13,945 bases of DNA from Bacillota bacterium (GTDB taxonomy: Bacteria; Bacillota; Clostridia; Christensenellales; Aristaeellaceae). A program made the translations under genes and the position numbers. This document shows, in pieces, positions 1 through 6,843 of the stretch (position 1 is its first letter; every line of letters starts with the position of its first letter). The stretch is taken from positions 1-13,945 of the forward strand of contig JAEWWY010000546.1 in the NCBI GenBank assembly GCA_023458835.1, written 5' to 3'. Below the pieces are notes generated by a model that was given only the letters and a program-made list of their open reading frames with translations, was not told the origin of the DNA and searched no databases.

Positions 1-2
1 TC

Positions 3-254
3 GCCAGGCATGAAACCATCCTGCCCGCGCCGGAATCTGCCCACGCCATCCGGGCGGCCATGGACGAGGCCATCCGCTGCCGGGAGGCAGGGGAGAGCAA
101 GACCATTTTGTTCGGCCTGACCGGCACGGGCTACTTTGACATGACCGCCTATGCCGCCTACAATGAGGGAAGGATGACCGATTACGTTCCCACCGATGAA
201 GACCTGAAGCCAGGCTTTGACTCCCTGCCGAAGGTTCCGGGGATACAGGAATGA
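3..254 (+). CDS. trpB: TrpB2-type tryptophan synthase beta chain, C-terminal fragment
   Basis: Only the last 83 codons are present; the frame is open to the left edge and stops at TGA 252-254. The visible segment contains ILPAPESAHAIRAAMDEA, then ILFGLTGTGYFDMTAY and a tail with MTDYVPTDEDL. This pattern is typical of the C-terminus of the long TrpB2 branch of PLP-dependent tryptophan synthase beta chains, where a Glu-Ser-x-His helix is followed by a Gly-rich strand near the cofactor phosphate. TrpB2 joins indole and L-serine to make L-tryptophan, often without a TrpA partner. The PLP lysine and the rest of the active site lie outside the window. It is convergent with the sugar operon on its right and has no evident functional link with it. 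The family call is fairly secure; exact specificity cannot be judged from the fragment. Confidence 0.8.
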   Translation, partial: ARHETILPAPESAHAIRAAMDEAIRCREAGESKTILFGLTGTGYFDMTAYAAYNEGRMTDYVPTDEDLKPGFDSLPKVPGIQE

Positions 255-337
255 TATTCGTTCAAAACATGAAATGCGTCTGTGCGTATTGACCCTGGGA
301 ACGAGTCCACCCCCGCCAACCGTCATCCCCCACAGCG

Positions 338-377
338 CGAAGGATCTTGTACTTCCATGCTGCGGCAAGATCCTTCG
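338..377. repeat. 12-bp inverted repeat in the convergent gap
   Basis: CGAAGGATCTTG at 338-349 is the exact reverse complement of CAAGATCCTTCG at 366-377, with a 16-nt loop. Past one mismatch, 335-336 can also pair with 379-380. It lies 84 bp past the stop of the trpB fragment and could end transcription from that side. However, neither flank carries a T-run, so a simple Rho-independent terminator is not convincing. It could equally be a small intergenic repeat. Confidence 0.4.
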
Positions 378-400
378 GGCGTGTCTCTGATGTCACAAAC

Positions 401-444
401 CGGGGCTGCCCTGCCGGTGGATATACTCCGGCAGGACAGCCCCG
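401..444 (-). terminator. Hairpin ending the isomerase/kinase operon
   Basis: A 17-bp GC-rich inverted repeat (401-417 with 428-444, loop of 10 nt) begins 24 bp beyond the stop codon of the last gene of the minus-strand operon. The single mismatch, C409 against A436, becomes a G-U pair in minus-strand RNA, so the stem is fully paired only in that direction. This points to service of the minus-strand operon. The downstream tract on that strand is only weakly U-rich (GTTTGTG), so efficiency is uncertain. Confidence 0.55.
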
Positions 445-467
445 GTCCGCATTGGATGCTTTACGCT

Positions 468-1946
468 TTACGCAAACGGGTTCTCCGTCTTGTACAGCAT
501 GCCCTTGGGGCGGTTGAAGTCGATATCCTCAACGCCCAGCAGCTTCAATGCCTCAAACAGCACCTTGCCCGCCTGGTGGAAGGCCACGGCCCCGTGGTGG
601 GGGTACCGCTTTTCAATGAGCACATGGCGGTAAAAACGGGCCATCTCCGGTATGGCGAAGATGCCGATGCCGCCAAAGCTGCGGGTTGCAACGGGCAGGA
701 TTTCGCCATGGGCGATATAGGCGTGCAGGGAGGTATCCGCCGCGCTCTGCAGGCGGAAGAAGGTGATGCCGCCGGGCTTTAAGTCGCCTTCCAGGGTTCC
801 CCTTGTGATATCCGGCTCACTGTCCGGCTCCAGGGCGCGCTTCATGATAAGCTGATACTTCATCTCGCCGCCGCTTAAGTGGCACAGGGGCGTATTGCCG
901 CAGTGAAAGCCCATGAAGGTATCGCACAGCTTGTAGTCAAACTTGCCCCTGATCTCGCTATCATACAGGTCCTGGGGCACGGTATTGTTGATGTCCAGCA
1001 GCGTCGGCGGAACCTCCGTGGCGCAGGCAATCAGGTATTCCGACAGCGCCCCGTAGATATCCACCTCGCAGGAGATGGGCATCAACCGGCTGGCAAAGCG
1101 GCTATTGACGTAGCAGGGTACAAAGCCCATCTGCGTCTGGAAGGCTGGCCAGCACTTGTTGGCCATAACCACATACTTGGCGGCGCCCTTGTTTTGCTCA
1201 ACCCAGTCCAAAAGCGTCAGCTCATACTGGGCCAGCCTGGGAAGCACGCCGGGCATTTTATTGCCGGCGCCCAGTTCCCTGGCCATATCGGCCATAACCT
1301 CCGGAATGCGCTTGTCTTCGCTGTGGGCGTGGTAGGCGGCGTACAGGTCCAGCTCGCTGTTCTCCTGCACATTGACTTTCAGGTCAAACAGCGCCTTGAT
1401 GGGGGCGTTGCAGGCCAGAAAATCGTAGGGGCGCGGGCCGAAGGTGATGATTTTCAGGTCGCGCAGACCCAGCAGGATCCTGGCGATGGGCACAAATTCC
1501 GCCGCCTTGGCGGCGATTTCCTTCGCGGTGCCCACGGGATATTCGGGGATGTAGGCTTTTACACCCCGGAGGCCCAGGTTATAGCTGGCGTTGAGCATGC
1601 CGCAATAGGCGTCCCCGCGGTCGGAAGCCAGGATATCGACGCTTTCCTCGGCAGCGGCGGCGAACATCACCGGGCCTTCAAACTTCTGGGCCAGCAGCGT
1701 TTCCGGCCCTTCCGGCCCGAAATTGCCAAGGTATACGAGCAGGGCGTTGCAGCCGGCATCCCGGAGCTCCTTGAGGGCGGCCAGCGCATCCAATTCATTC
1801 TCGATGATGGTGGAAATTTCCGTGATCTCGCCGCCCGCCTTTTTGACAGCCTCCGCCAGGGCGCCCCGGCGGCGCCTGGACAGGTCGATGGGGAAGCAAT
1901 CGCGGCTGACGGCTACCACGCCAAGCTTGACCTGGGGAATGTTCAT
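468..1946 (-). CDS. L-fucose/L-arabinose isomerase superfamily protein (COG2407-like), second isomerase of the operon
   Basis: This 492-aa protein is clearly in the FucI superfamily but is about 100 residues shorter than classical FucI and much diverged from the fucI product encoded first in this operon. Probable metal ligands are Glu294 in SCEVDIYGAL, Asp318 in LLDINN and a His at 450-451 in PHHGAVAF, the Glu/Asp/His trio used by FucI and AraA to bind a divalent metal for ene-diol aldose-ketose conversion. An early VYLGNFGPEGPE segment fits the substrate-binding N-terminal fold. It is soluble and cytoplasmic, with no signal peptide. The ATG at 1946 follows GGGAGG with 7 nt spacing and lies 37 nt after the dehydrogenase gene, so it is the last gene of the operon. 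Its sugar is unknown; L-arabinose, L-fucose, D-arabinose or a rarer aldose are all possible. Family confidence is high, substrate confidence low. Confidence 0.82.
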   Translation of the reverse strand: MNIPQVKLGVVAVSRDCFPIDLSRRRRGALAEAVKKAGGEITEISTIIENELDALAALKELRDAGCNALLVYLGNFGPEGPETLLAQKFEGPVMFAAAAEESVDILASDRGDAYCGMLNASYNLGLRGVKAYIPEYPVGTAKEIAAKAAEFVPIARILLGLRDLKIITFGPRPYDFLACNAPIKALFDLKVNVQENSELDLYAAYHAHSEDKRIPEVMADMARELGAGNKMPGVLPRLAQYELTLLDWVEQNKGAAKYVVMANKCWPAFQTQMGFVPCYVNSRFASRLMPISCEVDIYGALSEYLIACATEVPPTLLDINNTVPQDLYDSEIRGKFDYKLCDTFMGFHCGNTPLCHLSGGEMKYQLIMKRALEPDSEPDITRGTLEGDLKPGGITFFRLQSAADTSLHAYIAHGEILPVATRSFGGIGIFAIPEMARFYRHVLIEKRYPHHGAVAFHQAGKVLFEALKLLGVEDIDFNRPKGMLYKTENPFA

Positions 1947-1983
1947 GAAAATTCCTCCCGCTTTTGTTTATTGTGAATGCTGA

Positions 1984-3024
1984 TCAGTACCGTTCTGTTT
2001 CAAAGGCTTTGAAATTCAGGGGTTTTGATTCCTCGTCGTTTAGCAGCCCGGCGATGTGGTGCAGCAAGGGGAAGTCCTCCCGCCTGGCGATGCCCATATC
2101 CACCCATGCGGCCATGGCGGCGATGGTGCGCCTGGCGATGACCACCGATTCCAGCGTAACGCCGGAAAGCTCCTTCAGCGCCTCAGACAAGCGCATCCCT
2201 CGGCCCAGGCGGATGCCCAGGGACCTGGTGCGCCCGCCAAAGATGGTCACGTACAAATCCCCGGCAGCATAGACGATGTTTTCCGGCCCGCCGCCCACCA
2301 GGGAAATCATCCGCCCCATTTCCCGCACGCTCTGGCCAAACAGTGCGGCCTGGGGGTTGTACGCCTCCGTGCAGCCGATTCCGTCCGTGCGCTCCACCAT
2401 GCCGATGGCCAGGGATACGCCCAGGGCATAGGCGTTCTTCATGGCCACGGCGCATTCCACGCCTATGATATCGGTGGAAAGGCTGATGTGGTAATAGTCG
2501 GTCTCCAGCATGGATTTCAGCTTGCGCAGGATATGGATATCCTCTCCGCAGAACGCCACATGGGAATGCCGGCGGTCCGCCAGCTCATAGCTGGTACAGG
2601 GGCCGCCGATGGCATTGAGCGACAGCCTGCCGCCCGTTTTTTCCGCCAGCAGGTGGGGGAAGGGAACCAGCTTTCCGCCGGGCATGTTTTGCAGCCCCTT
2701 GGTGACGGACAGCACGGGCAGGGAATCGGGGACAAGGGGCAGCACATGCTCCCCGAACCAGTCCACCCCAAAGCTGGAAACGCCGCCGATCAAAAGATCG
2801 GCATTTTCCAGCGCCTTTTCCAGCTCTTCGATATAATAATAGGAAATGCCCTCCGGCAGCTTGCGCTTCATGGTCAGGTGGGCATGGTGCTGCCGAGCGT
2901 AGTCGATGATTTCTCTGTCCAGGTGCGTGCCTACGATGCGCACCTCATGCCCGTTGTCCCGGGCCGGAACGCTCAAGGCCGAGCCCATCATGCCCGCGCC
3001 TACAATAACGATGACCTTGTTCAT
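1984..3024 (-). CDS. GpsA-like NAD(P)-dependent dehydrogenase, probably acting on a ketose phosphate or similar
   Basis: The 346-aa protein has the full plan of NAD(P)-dependent glycerol-3-phosphate dehydrogenase. It has an N-terminal Rossmann fold with GAGMMG (9-14), a TKGL segment with Lys109, the segment GGPCTSYELADRR (140-152) where GpsA has its SGPxFAxE motif, Lys196 in AMKNAYALG as probable catalytic lysine, GDLYVT (255-260) and a GRTRSLGIRLGRG loop (264-276). The middle motif departs from housekeeping GpsA and the tail is slightly extended, so a changed substrate is likely. Its start overlaps the stop of the kinase gene by four bases (ATGA), implying translational coupling. GpsA normally interconverts DHAP and sn-glycerol 3-phosphate for lipid synthesis. 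Sitting inside a pentose or deoxyhexose operon it may instead reduce a ketose phosphate, such as ribulose 5-phosphate, or handle a triose phosphate. Fold call is strong, substrate inferred. Confidence 0.8.
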   Translation of the reverse strand: MNKVIVIVGAGMMGSALSVPARDNGHEVRIVGTHLDREIIDYARQHHAHLTMKRKLPEGISYYYIEELEKALENADLLIGGVSSFGVDWFGEHVLPLVPDSLPVLSVTKGLQNMPGGKLVPFPHLLAEKTGGRLSLNAIGGPCTSYELADRRHSHVAFCGEDIHILRKLKSMLETDYYHISLSTDIIGVECAVAMKNAYALGVSLAIGMVERTDGIGCTEAYNPQAALFGQSVREMGRMISLVGGGPENIVYAAGDLYVTIFGGRTRSLGIRLGRGMRLSEALKELSGVTLESVVIARRTIAAMAAWVDMGIARREDFPLLHHIAGLLNDEESKPLNFKAFETERY

Positions 3025-4721
3025 TTGCCTGCTCCTTTATCCATATCTGTAATCCGGCCTTTCGCCGCCTCCCGGCGGATAAGGCCCAGCCGTTTCATGA
3101 CGGGGCTGTGAAGGCCGAAGGTATCATGCAGCGCTTTATATTCCGCATGGAGCCTGTCATAGAGGATGCTATTTTCGAAAACGGGGCGGTATTCCTGCTG
3201 GACAGGGCTGGACATACGGAGGATGGCCTGCTCCAAATCCACATAGCCTCCCGCCCGCTCTCCCGCCGCGGCTGCAGCGTAAATGGCGCTGCCCAGCGCC
3301 GAGCCCTGCTCTGTGGTGAGGACCATGACCTTCATTTTCAGCACATCGGCAAGAATCTGCATCAGTAAAGGATTCTTCCTGCTGATGCCGCCGGTGAAGC
3401 GGAACTCCTCCACAGGAAGGCCGTGCGCCTGGAAGTGTTCCACGATCAGGCGTGTGGCATAGGCGGTGGCCTCCAGCAGCGCACGGTAGATTTCCTCCGG
3501 CGCGGTGTGCAGCGTCATGCCGATCAGAAGGCCGCTCAGGTCCGCGTCCATCAATAGGGACCGGTTGCCGTTCCACCAGTCCAGGGCGATGAGGCCGCTT
3601 TGCCCGGGCTTCAAGCGCTGCGCTTTTTCCGTGAGCAGGCCATGGATGCCGATGTCTCTTTCCCGGGCTTCCCGGGCATAGGCGGGCGGGGCCAAATTCT
3701 CCGCGGCCCAGGCAAAATGGTCGCCCATGCAGTTGAGCCCGGCCTCCAGGCCCCAAAAGCCCGGCACCAGCCCGCTGTCCACCGTACCGCACAAGCCGGG
3801 GATAGGCTCGGGCGACGGGGAAAGCATCAAATACGCGGCGGAGGTGCCCAGAATGCCAAGCATTTTGCCCGGGCCTGTGATGCCCGACGCCGGAAAGCAG
3901 GCGTGCCCGTCCACCATGGGCGTGCTGACTGCCGTACCGGGGGCAAGCCCCAATGCCTGCGCCATCTCCGCCGTGATCTCCCCGGCCTTCCCGGCCACGG
4001 GGGAAACGGGGCCGGCCATTTTCGTTTCCGGCACTCCGGAAAAAGCGGGGGACAGTGCAGTGAAGAAATCGTCCTTGGGGAATCCCGTGCGCAGATCGTA
4101 AAATGCCTTGTAGGAAAGGCAGCAGGCGCCGCGGGATAACCTTCCCGTCAGCCGCCACACGATAAAGTCCGCCGCCTCCACCCACAGGTCCATAGCATCA
4201 TAGATGCGGGGCGCTTCTTCCAGCACCTGCATAAGCTTGGGAAAGGCGTTTTGAGCCGATACCTTCCCGCCGCAGCGGCGCAAAAACGGCTCGTCCCTTT
4301 GCGCGGCGATGGCCGTGATCCTGTCCGCCTGGCTTTGGGCGGCGTGATGCTTCCAAAGCTTTGCATAGGCATGAGGCTCCTGCCGGTATTCCGGCAAAAA
4401 ACACAGGGGAGTGCCGTCCTTCTTTACCGGCAGCATGGTGCAGGAAGTGAAATCAACGCCAATGCCGATGATCTGTTCGGGGAAAATGCCGCTTGACTGC
4501 ATCAGTCCGGGGAGTACGGCATGCAGCGCGTCCAGATAATCCTGCGGATGCTGCAGCGCCCAGCCTGCAGGCAAAACTGTACCGCAGGGCAGGGACGCAT
4601 CCATAATCCCGTGAGGATACACAAATTGGGCGGAGGCGATTTGCTCGCCGTCCGCCACAGCCGCGATAATCCCGCGGCAGGATAAGGTTCCAAAGTCCAG
4701 GCCGATGGTATACTTTTTCAT
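3021..4721 (-). CDS. araB: Ribulokinase (AraB-type FGGY carbohydrate kinase)
   Basis: At 566 aa it matches the usual length of AraB and carries its signature segments: GLDFGTLSCRG (7-17), WALQHPQDYL (54-63), GIGVDFTSCTMLP (86-98), KLWKHHAAQSQADR (121-134), GTSAAY (292-297), LDWWNGNRS (380-388), TGGIS (443-447) and a C-terminal VMKRL. Asp271 in VDGHACFP is the likely catalytic base; the local sequence differs from the VDAH typical of Bacillus AraB. AraB phosphorylates ribulose at O5 with ATP, and family members can use both L- and D-ribulose. FucK, LsrK and XylB are less likely because the QHPQDYL, WKHHAAQ and WWNGNRS blocks are AraB-specific. The ATG at 4721 starts 2 nt after the fucI stop, and the gene overlaps the dehydrogenase by 4 nt. 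Next to a FucI, D-ribulose from D-arabinose is the natural substrate (inference). Confidence 0.88.
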   Translation of the reverse strand: MKKYTIGLDFGTLSCRGIIAAVADGEQIASAQFVYPHGIMDASLPCGTVLPAGWALQHPQDYLDALHAVLPGLMQSSGIFPEQIIGIGVDFTSCTMLPVKKDGTPLCFLPEYRQEPHAYAKLWKHHAAQSQADRITAIAAQRDEPFLRRCGGKVSAQNAFPKLMQVLEEAPRIYDAMDLWVEAADFIVWRLTGRLSRGACCLSYKAFYDLRTGFPKDDFFTALSPAFSGVPETKMAGPVSPVAGKAGEITAEMAQALGLAPGTAVSTPMVDGHACFPASGITGPGKMLGILGTSAAYLMLSPSPEPIPGLCGTVDSGLVPGFWGLEAGLNCMGDHFAWAAENLAPPAYAREARERDIGIHGLLTEKAQRLKPGQSGLIALDWWNGNRSLLMDADLSGLLIGMTLHTAPEEIYRALLEATAYATRLIVEHFQAHGLPVEEFRFTGGISRKNPLLMQILADVLKMKVMVLTTEQGSALGSAIYAAAAAGERAGGYVDLEQAILRMSSPVQQEYRPVFENSILYDRLHAEYKALHDTFGLHSPVMKRLGLIRREAAKGRITDMDKGAGK

Positions 4722-4723
4722 GC

Positions 4724-6544
4724 TTACTTTCCGTACAGCGGCCCCAGCTTTTCGCAGGCGCGGTAATCGGCGCTCTCCAGGTCATGGGTGCCGAAAGCGT
4801 CCCACATGCTGGGCCGGTAAATGCTTTCCGCCCCCACGTTATGCATGCATACGGGAATGCGAAGCATGCTGCACAGGGTGATCAGGTCCGCCCCGATATG
4901 CCCGTAGCTGAACGCGCCATGGTTGGCGCCCCAGCGGCGCATCACCTCATACACGCTTATGAAGGCGCCCTCGCCCGTGAGCCTGGGCACAAAGAAGGTG
5001 GTGGGCCAGGTGGGATCGGTGCGGCGGTTGATGGTCTCATACACATGCTCCGGCGTTTTGACGGTCCAGCCCTCCGCCAGTTGCAGCACGGGGCCCAGCC
5101 CGTGCACCAGGTTCAGGCGGCACAGGGTGATGGGCATGCTGCCCTCGGACAGAAGCTGGGAGGAATACCCGCCGCCGCGGAAATAGCCCAGATCCCCATA
5201 GCAGAACCTGGTGTTCGCCATGCAGTCTTCCGCTTCCTTGCCGGTGATTTCCCACCAGGGCTTCAAAGCGGGCTGCCCATCCTTTTGGCAGAGGCCGCTG
5301 GCCTCCAACGTGACGGAGCCGGAGTTGATCAGGTGGATGAAGCCATTTTCAGCCAAGCCGTCGGGCTTCCAGCCGGTGACCCTTGTAATCGCTTCCGGAC
5401 TCCAGAAGGTGCGCACATCCGCAAAGCCCTGGGCGGTGCCGGTCAAAAGCTTGCCAAAGAGCATGGAAAGGCCGTTTAAGTGATCGTTCTCCGTGGCCAC
5501 GATCATGGGCTCCCGAATCCCGTTCCAATCAAACGAGGTGTTCAGAAGCGCCTCCATAAAGTCGCCGTTGGGGAAGTGATCGGTCCACTGCCTTTGGCCC
5601 TGGAAGCCGCTGGCGATGGCGTTATGCCCCATGGCCTCTTCGGGAAAGCCGAGCTTCTTGAGCTTTTCGTTGCCTTGCATCAGGTCCCTTGCGATCATGG
5701 TCATCAGGATGCACTGCTCCATGACCTTGGCTTTTTTCTCCTCGCTGTGGCGGAGCGCTTCGGGGTTTTTATCCATGCCGATGCGAACGTATTCCTTGAC
5801 CCAGGCCTTTGCCAGCTCAAATTCCTCCGGGTCGTAGATCTTTTCCTCCCAGCGGCGCACGAACTCCGACATATCGATGGACTCCATGCGCATGCCCAGA
5901 TATTTCTCCAAAAAGTCCGCGTTGACGATGGAGCCCACGATACCCATGGACATACCGCCCATGCCGAGGTAGCTCTTGCCACGCATGGTGGCCACGGCCA
6001 GGCCCGCCTTGGCAAAGCGCAAAAGCTTTTCCTTCACATCCTCCGGGATGGCGGTATCCCCGGCTTCCAGCACCTCCCGGCCGTAGATGCCAAAGGCGGG
6101 CAGGCCTTTTTGGGCATGCCCCGCCAATGCGGAGGCAAGGTATACGGCGCCGGGCCGCTCCGTGCCGTTGAAGCCGTAAATGGCCTTGGGGATCATCGGG
6201 TCCATATCAAGGGTTTCCGCGCCGTAGCACCAACAGGGGGTGACGCTGATAGTAAGGCCTACGCCCTCCCGTATAAACTTGTCGGCGCAATCCGCCGCTT
6301 CCGCCACGCCGCCGATGGTGGTGTCGGAAAGGACGCATTCCACAGGCAGGCCGCAGGGATGGCGGAGCGTGCCTGTGAGCAGATTGGCTACGCCACGGGC
6401 CAGCTCCATGGTCTGATTCTCCAGGCTTTCCCTTACGCTGCCCGGGCCCTGGCGGCCGTCAATGATGGCCCGGATGCCGATTTTGGGCAGGCGGCCCCGC
6501 AGGTTGTTTTTCGGCTTATTCATTACAAAAGACAATTTTCCCAT
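4724..6544 (-). CDS. fucI: L-fucose isomerase / D-arabinose isomerase
   Basis: This 606-aa protein can be followed almost end to end against E. coli FucI (591 aa), with a short N-terminal extension. Shared blocks include KIGIRAIIDGR (21-31), VTPCWCYG (101-108), FNGTERPGAVYLA (125-137), RGKSYL (188-193), GFQGQRQWTD (313-322), FDWNGIREP (338-346), NSGS (407-410) and RIPVCMHNV (562-570). The metal ligands Glu337, Asp361 and His528 of E. coli FucI correspond to Glu352, Asp376 and His542 here. The enzyme is a Mn-dependent cytoplasmic aldose-ketose isomerase acting on L-fucose and, in the same family, on D-arabinose, which has the same configuration at C2-C4. The ATG at 6544 is chosen because GAGGGAGG lies 8 nt upstream. 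It is the first gene of the operon. No fuculose-phosphate aldolase follows, while a ribulokinase does, favouring D-arabinose as the physiological substrate. Confidence 0.93.
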   Translation of the reverse strand: MGKLSFVMNKPKNNLRGRLPKIGIRAIIDGRQGPGSVRESLENQTMELARGVANLLTGTLRHPCGLPVECVLSDTTIGGVAEAADCADKFIREGVGLTISVTPCWCYGAETLDMDPMIPKAIYGFNGTERPGAVYLASALAGHAQKGLPAFGIYGREVLEAGDTAIPEDVKEKLLRFAKAGLAVATMRGKSYLGMGGMSMGIVGSIVNADFLEKYLGMRMESIDMSEFVRRWEEKIYDPEEFELAKAWVKEYVRIGMDKNPEALRHSEEKKAKVMEQCILMTMIARDLMQGNEKLKKLGFPEEAMGHNAIASGFQGQRQWTDHFPNGDFMEALLNTSFDWNGIREPMIVATENDHLNGLSMLFGKLLTGTAQGFADVRTFWSPEAITRVTGWKPDGLAENGFIHLINSGSVTLEASGLCQKDGQPALKPWWEITGKEAEDCMANTRFCYGDLGYFRGGGYSSQLLSEGSMPITLCRLNLVHGLGPVLQLAEGWTVKTPEHVYETINRRTDPTWPTTFFVPRLTGEGAFISVYEVMRRWGANHGAFSYGHIGADLITLCSMLRIPVCMHNVGAESIYRPSMWDAFGTHDLESADYRACEKLGPLYGK

Positions 6545-6598
6545 ATGTATATCCTCCCTCTAAAAGCAATTATGAAGCGTTCTGGCTGTTATATTTTG

Positions 6599-6614
6599 GT
6601 GACATCGATGCCAT
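6599..6614. promoter_or_regulatory. LacI-family operator candidate for the fucI operon
   Basis: GTGACATCGATGCCAT matches 14 of 16 positions of the perfect palindrome found at 8036-8051 and shares its central CG, as expected for a LacI-family site. It lies about 35-50 bp downstream of the predicted fucI transcription start and 55 bp before the fucI start codon. A repressor bound here would act as a roadblock or help form a loop with the site at 6780-6795. Confidence 0.65.
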
Positions 6615-6653
6615 GCCTTTCACTGCCCGTGCCAAAACGCCATCTATGCTTGT

Positions 6654-6682
6654 AGGATAGGGCAAACGGTGCATATTGTCAA
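6654..6682 (-). promoter_or_regulatory. fucI: Predicted promoter of the fucI operon
   Basis: On the minus strand a perfect -35 box TTGACA (6682-6677) is followed, after exactly 17 bp, by TATCCT (6659-6654), which has four of six consensus bases. The start of transcription would be near 6647, giving a leader of roughly 100 nt to fucI that contains the operator at 6599-6614. Prediction from sequence alone. Confidence 0.5.
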
Positions 6683-6692
6683 TAGTTTTCCG

Positions 6693-6721
6693 TTGCAATC
6701 CCGAAGCAATCGTGTTACTAT
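6693..6721 (+). promoter_or_regulatory. Predicted promoter of the lacI-family gene
   Basis: TTGCAA (6693-6698), a 17-bp spacer, and TACTAT (6716-6721) preceded by an extended -10 TGT. Each box has four of six consensus bases. Start would be near 6728, with the operator candidate at 6780-6795 in the leader. It diverges from the fucI promoter, with the two -35 regions about 10 bp apart. Weaker prediction than the other two promoters. Confidence 0.35.
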
Positions 6722-6779
6722 CTGTTTTAGGTTACGCGGCGGCCGGTACACACAATATCCGGAACTTTATGGCCTGTAT

Positions 6780-6795
6780 GTGACTTCGATATCAC
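6780..6795. promoter_or_regulatory. LacI-family operator candidate before the repressor gene
   Basis: GTGACTTCGATATCAC is an imperfect palindrome with a central CG and matches 12 of 16 positions of the perfect site at 8036-8051. It lies 48 bp before the repressor start codon, so it would provide autoregulation. It is 181 bp centre to centre from the site at 6599-6614, a distance compatible with looping. Confidence 0.55.
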
Positions 6796-6843
6796 AGGCG
6801 TCGGGTCATCCCTTGAATGGAACATGGGGAAGGCGGGAGCCGT

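Noticed and set aside
879..1976. Long open frames opposite the isomerase and dehydrogenase genes (for example 879-1976, 2056-3111 and 5480-6655 on the plus strand; 8075-9553 on the minus strand)
   Set aside because: They lie wholly or mostly on the antisense of well-recognised genes, their translations are rich in Gly, His, Gln and Arg with no recognisable motifs, and they are explained by GC-rich codon use of the true genes.
3021..4721. Autoinducer-2 kinase (LsrK), rhamnulokinase or xylulokinase
   Set aside because: The length and the QHPQDYL, WKHHAAQ and DWWNGNRS blocks are those of AraB.
468..6544. Complete classical L-fucose pathway
   Set aside because: No FucA aldolase, FucO lactaldehyde reductase, FucU mutarotase or FucK-type kinase is visible; only the isomerase fits, and the kinase is AraB-type. 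L-fucose use cannot be excluded if missing genes lie elsewhere.
6817..6843. Earlier in-frame ATG for the LacI-family gene
   Set aside because: No ribosome binding site precedes it, and it would add nine residues ahead of a helix-turn-helix that already begins at residue 2 from ATG 6844.
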